NCBI RefSeq assembly: GCF_003286085.1
Contig: NW_020825289.1
Location: 310,001 to 374,000, forward strand
Length of the DNA stretch: 64,000 nt
Source of the DNA: Drosophila persimilis
Taxonomy: Eukaryota; Arthropoda; Insecta; Diptera; Drosophilidae
Direction: 5' to 3'
Shown here: piece by piece, positions 43,873 to 55,237 of the stretch
Layout of the letters: each line of letters opens with the position of its first letter
Numbering within the stretch: position 1 is the stretch's first letter
The notes under the pieces: generated by a model
The model's input: the letters and a program-made list of their open reading frames with translations, nothing else
Database searches by the model: none
Told to the model about the DNA's origin: nothing
Made by a program: the position numbers and the translations under genes

Positions 43873-44299
43873 CGACAAAGCCGACCATGAAACATGAATC
43901 AAAAATCGTTCGTTCTCGAGACGTGTTTTTGTTTTGTTCCGCTTATTTTCCATTTATTTTGCGAATACAGAAGCTGTTTTTCAAAACAAACCTTGATAAA
44001 ATCCCCACTTAACCTACAGTAAAAAATCTGTTCTTTTACGCGAGTGCATGCCTATTTATTTATTTATTTTCATTCCTAATGCTACAAGCATGGGGCTTCT
44101 AATTAGAGCACTAGTCACTAGATGGCACATTAGTTTTGGTTGGGTCAAACTCAATTATTATGATTATATAATCATTTCTAATTTAGGGTTACATATGTAT
44201 GTTATATTCGGCATTTATTAATTATAGGTAATGTTGTCTTTTATTTTATTTAATTTAATTAGGTTTTGAGATTTACGGTTCTTAATCTACTATAAGGTG

Positions 44300-44720
44300 G
44301 GTTCTCAACTGCGTTTTGAACTGTGAAAGGTTACTTATCTTTTTCATGTGATGCGGAAGCTGCTTCCAAATGCGAATGACATAGACGAAGAAATGCCTCT
44401 CGGAATTTAAAGTTGTATGTCGAATGGTGATAATATTATTTGTTCTGACGGAATTAGTGAATCTAAGAATTTGGAGCAGTTATTCGGGTTGTTTGGTGAA
44501 TATTATCCTATGAAGGAATGTTAGCATCTTATAGTCAGTCCATTTAAAAAAATGCATTTCGAATATTTTGAATGAAAAAGCTGAAATTCTGTCATTACGG
44601 CTTAACCCAAATATATATCTAGCTGTATTATTAAAGCACACGTTCAATTTTTGTAGTGAGGGCACCATGAGAAAAACGTATACTGCATCGAGAGAGGTAG
44701 TTCTTATAGCATTGAGCATT
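44300..44720 (-). pseudogene. Non-LTR RT C-terminal tail (copy B)
   Basis: The same 'QKLNVCFNNTARYIFGLSR' tail as at 685-1345. This copy retains two bases pairs more around 'atgcctctcggaatt' than copy A. Fused upstream to a CR1-like endonuclease at about 44720, the identical chimeric junction as in copy A. Confidence 0.72.
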
Positions 44721-45643
44721 AAGAACTAAAACGTTTGACCGAGCTATTCCATAGCGAGAGTGAGAAGTAGGAGAAGCAACTTGTTGAAATTTTGTATAGT
44801 CTTGATTTTAAGTTTTTTACACTGGATAATTCTTTGGTAAGCCAAGGGAGCTTTCCAGATCTAATCGGACAAGAAAGCGGGACACAAGAATCAAAAAATG
44901 TGCCAAGAGCATTGTAAAAAATGTTTGTGCCTTTTGTGACATCAGTGCACAAGTACAAAGCGGACCAATAAAAATCCCTAATGAGTATTATTAAGGTTAT
45001 TAAGCTTCGCAAACTCGGCTTTACGAAAGCGGTCACTTTCAGATAGCCTACTCGACCGATCCAATACAGTTGGTCCTATATCTAGCGACACTTCGGAAGA
45101 AGGATGGTAGGCGTCTTCAAGAATAGTGAGCGGAAGGGCTCGGGTTAACAACACTAAAGTCGGATCCGATACAAAGCACAGATCAAGCAACCGACACAAG
45201 CAATTTTTCACATGGTTGACTTGAGACAGGGACAGGTCAAGCCAGCCGTCAACAAAGTCATGTCGTGACATGGGCCCTAGGTTACTAGACTCGTTTACCG
45301 AAGACCAAGCAGTTCCGGGCAAGTTTAAGTCACCAAGAACTATCATATGATCCTTATCTGATAGAGAGGAAGAAACAGCAGTTAAAACAGACAAATGCTT
45401 CTCATAAATAGAGATATCCGAAGAAGGTGGAATATACGAGTAATTAATGAATATAGCGATAGCGGGAAGAATCAGTTTTACACACAGGAATTTTAGTTCC
45501 GGTTGAGCCTGGACTGTGAAGTGTTCCGACGTGAAGTTAGAGTCCACTGCAATCAGAACCCCTCCTGCACGTCGAGACGAACGGTCCTTTTTAAAAGTTG
45601 TGTACCGACCAGCCAAAACCTCGGAACTAAGAGTGTCCGGCAT
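44719..45643 (-). pseudogene. CR1-like endonuclease (copy B, LGDLN retained)
   Basis: 221 codons to 44978, then a frameshift into 44719-45036. It matches the copy at 1359-2256 with few changes but keeps the aspartate in 'IVLGDLNLPG'. The N-terminal endonuclease strand remains out of frame, so it is still inactive. Confidence 0.82.
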
Positions 45644-45904
45644 TAAGTTTACTACGTAAGCCTCTAATAATCTGATAAGTTACCAAAAGAAAATTTAGTT
45701 TTTTGGAGAGGTGGAAGCAGGACGAGAGGATGAGGAAGAGGAAGTTTAGGTTGAGGGTGGCACAATGGAATGATTTGTTAGAGTTATGGGGGGCCTATTC
45801 TTCTTCTTAGCCTCCTCCAAATGCTCCGGCCAAAATTTAGCGGAGCAAATGGTGTCAAATTGAGTTGGGGAGATGCTTAGCTTAAACGAGGCTATCTCCC
45901 TGGC

Positions 45905-46582
45905 TTAAAAGATGTTAAATTTCTTCACCTTTAAACCCACGGCTATTATTTTGCTTTGAATAAAAGCAATTACATCATTAGATGTGAGGTCAAAAACTTG
46001 TCGTTTTGGTGGGACTCCCACCAGTGTTTTAGGCACCACAGGCCTAGTACCTGTGGTGACAATATCCGGAGGTCCGGACCTTTTGATCACTGGTGGGATC
46101 GGAATTAACGGGACAACTAGCGAGATTGCGGATACCACGGACACGGACGCTGCAGACGTACTTGGCTGCACGTTCTCCGCAGCGATGAATTCGGCTACCT
46201 TATCTGCATCGCCAGCACCTGTCGTTTCCCTTGGAGTGGCAAACGAGATCAACTGCTGCACACCGGGATTGGTCGGAGTCAGTTTTTCGGCAACGAGCTG
46301 CTGAGTGACTGTTGGCACTTGCAGATCCCGCGGAGTGACCCTTTTACGCCTCGGAGACTCACTCAGCAGTTGCAGACTGCCAAATTGAGACTCCATGGCT
46401 AAGAGCCGATCGTAATGCTTTTTAAAGCCCTTCCGCGTCTGCCTCATAAAAGCCACCATATCATTCTGCACCGCACGGCATGCCTCGCAACTGCAATGCA
46501 ACCCATTGCGTTTGGCTATAGTATCACTCACGAGGCCAGAAAATCCAGCGCATTTTGCGTGCACTACGCTGTCGCAGAGCAA
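45905..46582 (-). CDS. CR1-like ORF1 (PHD finger to Pro/Val-rich tail)
   Basis: 225 codons in one frame: 'MLCDSVVHAKCAGFSGL', 'CSCEACRAVQNDMVAFMRQ', 'KKHYDRLLAMESQFGSLQLL', then a Thr/Val/Pro-rich tail. The first zinc-finger cysteines, encoded upstream to about 46650, are out of frame at a run of eight A (minus strand), so the protein starts late. It would act as a nucleic-acid-binding ORF1 protein of the retroelement. Confidence 0.7.
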   Translation of the reverse strand: MLCDSVVHAKCAGFSGLVSDTIAKRNGLHCSCEACRAVQNDMVAFMRQTRKGFKKHYDRLLAMESQFGSLQLLSESPRRKRVTPRDLQVPTVTQQLVAEKLTPTNPGVQQLISFATPRETTGAGDADKVAEFIAAENVQPSTSAASVSVVSAISLVVPLIPIPPVIKRSGPPDIVTTGTRPVVPKTLVGVPPKRQVFDLTSNDVIAFIQSKIIAVGLKVKKFNIF

Positions 46583-47106
46583 GCAGGGGACATTCGGCGG
46601 GTGACGTGCTTCTTACAAGTTTTTTTTGGCGCAGATCACAGCGTATTCCATTTTTATTATTTATTTATTTAAAAATTTCAAACAAATTGGTATCAGACCA
46701 ATGTGCCAGACAACGCTCAAAGCGGAATTAGTAAAAAAAAAAAAGAGAGTACGTTAGAGAGCGGTTACAGCGAGAGCTACTAAAAATAGAGCGCTATTGC
46801 TCAGAAAGTTTAAAGAGCGAGAGTGAAAGAACAGTGGTTTGAGTTAGCGAGAGATAATAGGGAGAGAGTGATAGCTATAGCAAAAGCTACGGGATAAGAG
46901 CGGGTTAAACTCAGCTTGAGCGTACCTACAGACAGCAACACAAAAACAAACGAATAACAAACGGACAGAATATATTAAAAATTAGGTTTTTATGCAAAAC
47001 AATAATTGCAAAGCTTCGTAAGTCCTATAATTTCTCTGTCTCAGCAGTACGGTTGCTATAGTCTTATCTCTTAAATAGGAGTCAGGCTGATGTCACCGAA
47101 ACTGAA
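46583..47106. other. CR1-like leader and junction
   Basis: 46660-46890 repeats 3300-3520. 46895-47000 repeats 4715-4840. An unmatched 100 bp precedes the RT fragment at 47107. Confidence 0.45.
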
Positions 47107-47852
47107 ATGTCGACTTTTGCATATGTTAAGTGTAGTGTCCCACAGGGATCAGTACTTGGTCCATTATTGTTCTCCATTTATGTAAATGACCTGCCAATGG
47201 TATTGTCCGACTGTGATGTGCACATGTACGTCGATGACGTCCAATTATATGTTAGTCGACCGTTAAGTAGAATAGATGAGTGTATCAGTGTTAGCAATGT
47301 AGAACTTGAGAAGATTAGTGCATGGACGACTCACAACCGCCTATGCCTAAATCGAACTAAGTCAAAATGTTTGATTATGTTATTATTATCTATTAATATT
47401 ACCAAACGATTTATACCGCTAAACATTCGGATGAAAATAGCAAAAGCATACTTTGTACCTGTACTCACCTATGGGATAGAGGCATTTGGTAACTGTGGTT
47501 ACGCAGACAGGCAAAAATTGAACGTGTGCTTTAACGTAATGACAGAATTTCAGCTTTTTCATTCAAAATATTCGAAATGCATTTTTTTAAATGGACTGAC
47601 TATAAGATGCTAACATTCCTTCATAGGATAATATTCACCAAACAACCCGAATACCTGCTCCAAATTCTAAGATTCACTAATTCCGTCAGAACAAATAATA
47701 TTATCACCATTCGACATACAACTTTAAATTCCGAGAGGCATTTCTTCGTCTATGTCATTCGCATTTGGAAGCAGCTTCCGCATCACATGAAAAAGATAAG
47801 TAACCTTTCACAGTTCAAAACGCAGTTAAGAACCCACCTTATAGTAGATTAA
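47107..47852 (+). pseudogene. Second non-LTR family: RT palm to C-terminus
   Basis: RT motifs 'CSVPQGSVLGPLLFSIYVND' and 'VHMYVDDVQLYVSRP' (a V in the usual YADD box), then 'HNRLCLNRTKSKCLIM' and 'KIAKAYFVPVLTYGIEAFG', then the 'QKLNVCFN' tail. A 32-bp deletion relative to the other tails causes a frameshift at about 47540; the end of the protein continues in 47577-47852 ('RHFFVYVIRIWKQLPHHMKK'). This shows that the tail seen in copies A and B belongs to this family. Confidence 0.8.
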
Positions 47853-48099
47853 GAACCGTAAATCTCAAAACCTAATTAAATAAAATAAAATAAAAAACAA
47901 CATTACCTATAATTAATAAATGCGGAATATAACATACATATGTAACCCTAAATTAAATTAAATTAATTAAATTACATATGTAACCTTTTATCAAGGTTTG
48001 TTTTGAAAAACAGCTTCTGTATTCGCAAAATAAATGGAAAATAAGCGGAACAAAACAAAAACACGTCTCGAGAACGAACGATTTTTGATTCATGTTTCA

Positions 48100-48440
48100 T
48101 GGTCGGCTTTGTCGGCTTTGAGCGCCTATATCTCAGAGACTATAAGAGCTGGAGCAACCAAATTTGGCATCCACACTCATGTGATATCGAACCTGCGCAA
48201 GTATATTTCAACATTTCGCACCACCCCTTTCCGCCCCCGCATAGGACGAATATGTGTGGCATCCGCAGATCTCAGAGCCTATTAAGGCTAGAGCAACAAA
48301 ATTTGGTATTTACACTCCTGTTAAATCTCACTGTTACATGTGTATTTCGAAATTTCGCCCCACCCCCTTCCGCCCCCACGAAAAACAAAAATCTGTGGCA
48401 TCCACAATATTGAAGATACGAGAAAACTAAGAAGTCAAAG
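48100..48440 (-). repeat. DINE-1-like internal repeat units (right arm)
   Basis: Reverse complement of 43550-43872, part of the inverted repeat. Confidence 0.7.
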
Positions 48441-48599
48441 TCAAATCTACAAAGCTAAAATAACGCAAAAAATTATCCATTTTGAATTATCTGGAGCTAA
48501 AAAATGTTTGGGTCAGCGTTTCGGAATTGCAAAGTTCAATTCAACCAGATGCAAGATACTAAGGGTATGTGAAAAAAAGCACAACATCTGAGAAAACAT

Positions 48600-48822
48600 T
48601 TGGAAAGCCCCAAAACTATCAGAAAAAGTCGGATGCGAATTTAATTTGCTACTGGACACTCATTTATATCCAGCTTTAAGTCAACAGCTGGCCGATATCA
48701 ATTTTCTCCCATCCCCAGAAATAGATAAGTTTTTACACCGATACTCGTTATCATTTCTTAATACGTCGGCAAATAATGATCAGGCAATTGCCGATCTTTT
48801 TGCCCAATTTTTCCAAACCACC
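48600..48822 (+). pseudogene. Non-LTR ORF2 linker fragment at the BEL insertion site
   Basis: The frame ends in 'NDQAIADLFAQFFQTT', the conserved segment between endonuclease and RT in CR1/jockey ORF2 proteins. It is cut by the BEL LTR at 48823. CR1-like sequence that plausibly continues it starts right of the element at 55238. The sequence before it (48441-48600) is unidentified. Confidence 0.65.
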
Positions 48823-49199
48823 TGTTCGGAGCAGCAGCCGTTAATAGCTTTCAAGTCACGTCTCTCTTAAGTTATCTGTTATCGCGCTCAGCCTATGTAC
48901 GCTCTCAGTTCATACACGCACACACCTATGGAAAGTTATTACTTGTTATAAGCCACTGCTTCGACCCTTCCTTCTGTCTAGTCGGTCGTTCCTATTCGAG
49001 GCAGTCGGTCCTGTAGTACTGTTTGTCGCCCAAAACGCCTAACACCTAAATCTAAGTCCACTGCCACGGCCTCGAACAAACACAAACAATATCGAACAAT
49101 AAACGTCGAATTGTAACCTTAAAAATGGTTGTTAAAAAGCCATTATTTTCTTGTACATTTTGGAGTCAGAGTTGCCGAAAAGCTCGGCAGCTTCCAAAA
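48823..49199 (+). repeat. 5' LTR (BEL/Pao, 377 bp)
   Basis: TGTTCGGAGCAGCAGCC to GCTTCCAAAA, with an AATAAA signal near 49100. Followed at 49204 by the primer-binding site 'tggtgaccccgaagtgac'. Confidence 0.9.
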
Positions 49200-50108
49200 T
49201 TTTGGTGACCCCGAAGTGACCGCCGAGGACTTGTCGTGTGTTAGTAGTGTTCCAAGTAGTTCGTTAAATCAAATTCGAAGGTTTAACGTAACATTTGTCG
49301 AAAAGTGGCGAACCAAAGATCGTTGTGGCCGACCGTGGCAGTTCTAGCGACTTCTAGCGTTTTCGCTTCTCTTTCGCCATCTGTTTCGTTGCTGCGCAGC
49401 GCACTGTCAAGACCGGCTGCATAGAGTTCTAAGCGTGGTCCGTTAGTTTTCTTCGCCTCCTCTTTCGTCGTTTTGCTTCAGCCAGCTCTCGAGACCGGCT
49501 GCACATACATATCTTTCTCTCCAATTCGAACTTGAAACAGTGCAAAACATCTCGGTGGTTCTTTTTCGGTCGTCGTTTCGTTGCTTTGCCGGCGCATACA
49601 TTTTGGACATACACAAATAAAAAGTGACGAAAAAGTGATCGCAAAAACATTTTGAGCTCGTCTGAACTCTCTTGTTGCATCATTTTTATTCAACTTTGTT
49701 TCAACTTTATTTGACTCATACAAGTAAATAATATGTTTTCGAGTTATTTGGAATAATATGATGAACACTTCGTAATTATGAGTTGTTATAAACCACAAGG
49801 CTAACACCGAAATGTGTAATTGCCACTCGGCGGATCAATATAAAACTCAACTTAATGTACCCAAACTCCCGGTCTCGAGCACTCGCTCGTCGTCCGCCGG
49901 GCCCGTCGTGTCTGGTGTCCGATGCAGGCTGGCATCCGGCGGTCTCGGCGGCCGCGCTCCCACGGTCAGCAAATCTGCCTACTCAGCGATCTTGCAAAAA
50001 TCGCTCCGCCCAGTGGCCAATTTGGTTAAAATTTGTTAACTTACAATCCGCTTCAACAATATATAGCCAAAACCATGGGAAAAAGGAAAAATAATCCTGT
50101 GTGGATCG

Positions 50109-51304
50109 TTGGCTATGGGCAATGACAGCGATACAGTGACAGTTGGCGATGCTCCAACTAGTGAAAGGGTTAATAAGAACGCAGCCACCACCCGATTCCC
50201 TGCATCTCGGATTTCCTTCATGAGGCTGAAGGCTAGAGCCATTTTCGACAGGCTAGAGTCCATACGCACGGAGATGGATCGTGAAAAGCTGCACCAAATG
50301 GATGAGTATTATTTGCGAGGATTGTTGGAATCATTGACAGAGCTGAAATCAAATTTAATTGTGGCACACACCAGTTTAGAGGAAGTGGATTTTGAATCTA
50401 TGTCCAGTGAAATAACAGGAAAATTGGACTTTTCCATCCTATCATTGAGGACAATTCTACAGCGTGAGTTGGGCAATCGTTTGCAGCCCACGCATTCTTC
50501 CACGTTTTAAATGAACCCAAGTGAATCCCAATCTATTATGTACATGGCCAATCGATCGCGCTTGCCACAGCAGTTACCCAAGTTCAGCGGAGCCTATACA
50601 GAGTGGACAAGCTTCTAGTCCATGTTCACAGCTGTGATTGATAGTGAAGCTGAGCTGACTTCTATCGAGAAGTTACAGCATTTGCGGACATGTTTGAGTG
50701 GAGTGGCGTTGGACATCTCCGTTCGTTGGAGATGTGCAAGGCTAACTACAATACCGCATTAGATATTCTCAAAAATCGATTTGCTAATAAACGTCTCATT
50801 CTACAGGCACACACTAGAGAAATATTTGGGCTGGCGCGTGGGGACTCATCTGTTGTTTCGCTGCGGGCGTTTACGGACGCCGCCACCTCACATATTCGCG
50901 CGTTGGATGCGCTGGCAACTAAGGAGGAAATGGCTGATTGCATCATCGTCCACGCACTCTGGAAGAATTTGGACAGGCAGACTCAAGTTAAATGGGAAGC
51001 AGCGTCGTCGAATCACGATCTTCCATCCTGGGAGAAATTATTTGCGTTTCTGGAACAAAGATGTCGTACCCTTGAAGGTATTCACCACTCCATGCAAGGG
51101 CAGGATGGTCAGGTTGGCAAGTCAGGGAAAACTGTGAGTACGCATCATCGAAAATCGTTGGTTGCATCGTGCGCTCCTGTTTCCTGTGTGCTTTGTGAGG
51201 GCACGAACCATTTGATTACCAATTGTCGACGGTTCGAAACTTTATCGCCGAATGATCGTCACAAGGAAGCAAAGAGGATCTTGTTATGCATCAATTGCCT
51301 ATGA
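50109..51304 (+). pseudogene. BEL/Pao gag (two frames)
   Basis: 50109-50510 encodes an N-terminal helical segment ('RISFMRLKARAIFDRLES'). 50520-50690, with a stop, has 'LPQQLPKFSGAYTEWTSF', the start of the DUF1759 domain. 50690-51304 continues 'NTALDILKNRFANKRLIL' and ends with a zinc-knuckle-like 'CVLCEGTNHLITNCRRF' and 'KRILLCINCL'. A stop at 51302-51304 separates it from the next knuckle ('KGHKLKNC'). Confidence 0.85.
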
Positions 51305-52310
51305 AAGGGTCATAAATTGAAAAATTGTAAATTAGGTTCCTGCCGTACTTGCCAATCGAAGCACCACACTCTGCTGCATTTTCTTGGTCCAACAGAGCCC
51401 TTCCATACTGTTTCTTCATTTGAGCCGCAGCCAAATCATGTCGCCATAATTGCATTGTCGCCGTCCTCTCCGCAAGCTCATACATCCCAGCGTCCGTCTG
51501 ACCCTGTTCTATTAGCCACCGTCGTCGTTCTCGTCAAAAACAGCGCTGGAACTTTAATGCCATGTCGCACATTGTTGGACTCATGCTCACAATTGCATTT
51601 CGTAACTACTCGTCTAGCTAATCAGCTTCAACTGCGAAAAACCAAGCTGCTTACTGCAGTCTCTGGCATAGGAGATGCTATCTTCTCAACTGAAGCTATC
51701 TCGGTGGATCTCGTTCTGAAATCGCGGCTTTCAGATTTCACCACTAGCATCACTGCCGTCGTTGCCCAGAAGATTACGGACAGTCAACAGCGTCTCAATT
51801 AGCACTGCTAATTGGCCTATACCTTTGAATATCCAGCCTGCTGACCCTTCGTTCCACAAGCCGCAGCGGATTGATCTGCTCATCGGAGCCGGACTTTTCT
51901 TTGAGTTGCTGTGTGTGGAAAACATTCAGCTGGCGCCTGGATTACCTTTGCTGCAGAAGACACATCTCGGATGGATTCTATATGGTGGCGGGCACTCGGC
52001 CCCCAACTCCTCGTCGTTTATCGCAACCCAATCTACGGATGACACCAATCACAGCATTCGGCTCGATGACTTGGTTCGTCAATTTTGGGAAGTAGAGCAC
52101 ATCTTTGAGCCAATCGCTAGGGCTACAAAGGAGGAACTTCACTGCGAGGAACACTTCGTCAACCATCACACTCGCTTACCCTCAGGGGAATACTCTGTTC
52201 GCTTGCCTATAAAGCGAAGTTTAGAGTCCTTTAGAAGCGGCGCTTGGAAAACTCAGAGCGCAAGTTCGTGCGTAATCCAGCTCTTCATGAAAAATATTCG
52301 GCATTCATGA
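51305..52310 (+). pseudogene. BEL/Pao protease and RT N-terminus
   Basis: 'CKLGSCRTCQSKHHTLLH' completes the knuckle region. The aspartic protease (DUF1758) has 'LMPCRTLLDSCSQLHFVTT', where the active-site triad reads D-S-C as in BEL/Pao. After a frameshift at about 51770 come 'RIDLLIGAGLFFELLC' and 'LQKTHLGWILYGG', and then the RT-proximal 'DDLVRQFWEVEHIFEP'. Confidence 0.85.
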
Positions 52311-53188
52311 AGGAGTACCTGTCCCTCGATCATATGTCTCTGGGGCCCAAGGAAGATAGGCACAAGTGCAAATATTTCTTGCCACATCATTGCGTCATCA
52401 AAGGGGACAGCTCCACAACAAAGCTGAGGGTTGTATTCGACGGCTCTGCAGCTACCACATCTGGTCTTTCGTTAAATGATCTGCTTATGTCTGGTCCCAC
52501 CATTCAAGCTAAGCTATTTCACACACTCATCTGTTTTCGTACGTTTTCCATTGCTCTTACAGGTGAATATTGTCGAGGGACTCTCTTGACGACGACATAC
52601 AGACCTTCAAATTAAACACAGTTACCTATGGAACTAAGCCTGCATAATTTTTAGCTATTCGAGCTATGCATCAGCTAGCCATGGATGAGTCGTCTTCGTA
52701 CCCTTTGGGGTCGGAAACCATTCTACAGGACTTCTACGTAGACGACATGATATCTGGAGGCAATTCGGTCGAGGAAGTGCTAGATATTATGTCCACTATT
52801 ACGTCCAACCACGGATCTTCTTGCTCGAGGGAACTTTAAATCGCATAAATGGTGTTCCAACTCCCCTGATGTGCTTCTTAAAGTCCCAGAGGCCGAAAGG
52901 GAAAGTTTTCTGAAGCTGTATGATGACATTGATGTAACCAAAACGCTTGGGCTCATTTGGGAGCCCCATAAGGACAACTTTTTGTTTACATTTGCTCCTC
53001 AAATCGGTGTTGGCAAGCACACTAAGCGTTCGGTGTTGTCAACCATTGCACGGTGCTATGATCCCATGGGTTTGATCGGACCTACATTGACAAGAGCAAA
53101 AATAATCATACAGCGTATGTGGAGGGACAAGCTGCATTGGGATGAAAGTCTTCCTCAGCCTTTGGAATCGGCCTGGACTGAGTGTTGA
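52244..53188 (+). pseudogene. BEL/Pao RT with internal deletion
   Basis: 'YFLPHHCVIKGDSSTTKLRV' and 'VFDGSAATTSGLSLNDLLMS' are RT fingers. The frame breaks at about 52590, and the palm segment between 'FSIALTG' and 'NTVTYGTK' is deleted. The YVDD box lies in 'LQDFYVDDMISGG' (about 52725-52760). 52871-53188 carries the connection 'VTKTLGLIWEPHKDNFLF' and 'ARCYDPMGLIGPTLTRAKII'. Confidence 0.85.
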
Positions 53189-54197
53189 AAGGATTTCGCT
53201 ACTGTGGGTCACGCTACATTTCCTCGCTACGTACTTCAACCTAAGACCCGATTTGAATTGCAATGCTCCTGAGATGCCATCCTCCAGGCCTATGTATGCT
53301 CGTTCGTTTACGGATACCGCCGCTGAGGTTAACTTGATTTGTTCGAAGGTTAGGGTTGCCCCACTGAAAACACTCACGGTGCCTAAGCTTGAACTATGCG
53401 TAGCGTTCGTATTGGCCAATTTGCTTCGCGAAATCAGGAAAATGGATACCTTCGACTGCCCAATCATTTGTTGGTCGGATTCAACTGTGGTCCTGTCTTG
53501 GTTACGTGAGGAACCATCCAAATTCAACGTTTTTGTCTCTAACAAAATCTCGGTCATAAAACAACCTGCCAGGGGCATGGATTGGCGTTATGTGCCAACT
53601 GAAATGAACCCAGCTGACATTCTGTCAAAGGAAGCCGCGCCTCAAGAGCTCTTGCATTCTTATCTGTGGATAAATGGACCTGCCTTCTTGCAAGGAAAAA
53701 AAGGTTGCTGGCCTGAACGGTGCTCGCCAGAAGTCAATCTTCCAGAAATTCGACATAGGGTATTGCTTTCGTCTGAGCGTGTCGACATCTCGCTTTCGTT
53801 TAAGCACATAGACTCATTTGGAGTCATGATGCGCATTTTTGGTTACGTTCAGAAGTTCATCAGTAGGACAAAGTCACCGGATCTCTCATCTGAGGACCTT
53901 CGCAAAGGATCGCACTTGCTATGTCGCATCGTTCAACGGGGCCACCTGTATCCTGAGTACCTTGCTCTGCGGAAAGGCTTCCAGCAGAATAATTTTTCCC
54001 AAGGATCATCCATTGACGTTCACCATCATTACGCACTTTCATTGAAATCATCACCAGGCTGGTCCGCAGTCTCTACTTGGAGCGATTCGCTTACAGTTTT
54101 GACCCATTGGCGGCATGAAAACTGTGGCTCGCGCCTTGCGAAAATGCGTCATCTGCTGCCGGTCCAGACCTCGTCTTGTGGAACACATCATGGCTGA
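53142..54197 (+). pseudogene. BEL/Pao RNase H region and start of integrase
   Basis: 351 codons: 'KTLTVPKLELCVAFVLANLL', 'IICWSDSTVVLSWLREEP' (RNase H aspartate), 'DWRYVPTEMNPADILSKEAA' (connection to integrase) and more. The normal RNase H start 'VDASxxAYGAxVY' is degraded around 53290-53330. Ends at a frameshift before the integrase zinc domain. Confidence 0.82.
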
Positions 54198-54737
54198 CCT
54201 ACCGAAGGATCGAGTACAGGATTCGAATGCATTCAGCGTCACTGGAATTGACTACTGCGGTCAATTCTACTATAAGCCAGATGGGCGCAGTCGAGCACCG
54301 ATGAAATCTTACATCTGCGTGTTCATCTGTTTTGCAACAAAGGCAGTCTGGTTGGAATTGGTTAAGGACCTCAAACGCTTCGTAGCCACGCGCGGTATTC
54401 CCCCAATGCCACCAATTTTGTGGGCGCAAGGAACGAGCTGGAGGACCTTCGGCGGCTATTTATAAGCGAGAAGCATCGTGCTGAAGTTCATAATCATTGC
54501 ATCAACAACGGCTTTAACTGGAGATTCATACCGCCTCGCTCGCCGCATTTCGCCGGCTTGTGGGAGGCAGCGGTGAAGACGGCTAAGCAGCATTTCTCTT
54601 CCGCCTTGGGATCGTCACTTTTTGGATTCGACGAGCTGCGAACATTTGTCTGCCAAATCCAGGCTGTAATGAATTCTCGTCCTCTTATCTCGATTTCAGA
54701 AAACCTTGAAGATCTTGGCGTCCTTTTTAATTTTTAG
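54115..54737 (+). pseudogene. BEL/Pao integrase (frameshifted, truncated)
   Basis: 'ALRKCVICCRSRPRLVEHIM' is the second half of the zinc domain. The core has 'SVTGIDYCGQFYYKPDGRS' (first D), and after a deletion and shift at about 54400 'RNELEDLRRLFISEKHRAEV' and 'HFAGLWEAAVKTAKQHF' (E). The second catalytic aspartate segment 'SDNATNF' is damaged ('PPMPPILW'). The C-terminal domain is largely missing before the 3' LTR. Confidence 0.82.
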
Positions 54738-54855
54738 TTTTTTAATTGGTCGTCGGCTTATGGAGTTCCCTGAGCCAGACGGTACGGGTCTCAACTTCAA
54801 TCGCTGGCAGCGACTTGATCGCTGTCAACAAGCTGTGCGTCCTTCCAGTTGAGTA

Positions 54856-55237
54856 TGTTCGGAGCAGAAGCCGTTAATAGCTCTTAAGTCACGTCTCTCT
54901 TAAGTTTTCTGTTATCGCGCTCAGCCTATGTACGCTGTCAGCGTATACACGCACACACCTATGTAAAGTTATTACTTGTCATAAGCCACTGCTTCGACCC
55001 TTCTTTCTCTCTAGTCGGTCGTTCCCATTCGAGGCAGTCGGTCTGGAGTACTCGTTGTCGCCCAAAAAGTCTAACACCTACAGCGAAATCCACGGCCACA
55101 GCCTCGAACAAAAAACACACAAACAATATCAAACAAAAAACGTCGAATTGTAACCTTAAAAATGGTTGTTAAAAAGCAATTATTTTCTTGTACATTTTGG
55201 AGTCAGAGTTGCCGAAAAAGCTTGGCAGCTTCCAACA
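54856..55237 (+). repeat. 3' LTR (BEL/Pao, 382 bp)
   Basis: TGTTCGGAGCAGAAGCC to GCTTCCAACA. Differs from the 5' LTR by scattered substitutions and short indels, so the insertion is not recent. Confidence 0.9.

Larger units (their letters stand above)
42285..49695. repeat. Large inverted repeat (imperfect palindrome)
   Basis: The left arm 42285-44040 is the reverse complement of 47985-49695 with few differences. The homology continues discontinuously in 44290-44690 versus 47515-47860. Both arms carry the same BEL LTR, leader, CR1-like piece and DINE-1-like core. The spacer (about 44.7-47.5 kb) holds the CR1-like 5' half and an RT fragment. Arms visible directly, for example 'gttggtttg...' contexts around 43165 and 48822. 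Confidence 0.88.
48823..55237 (+). mobile_element. BEL/Pao LTR retrotransposon, both LTRs, degenerate
   Basis: LTRs 48823-49199 and 54856-55237 bracket a primer-binding site, leader, gag and pol in BEL/Pao order. Total 6.4 kb. Flanking 5-mers CCACC and CCAAC differ at one base, compatible with a decayed target duplication. No env. Many frame breaks and at least one internal RT deletion. Confidence 0.9.
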
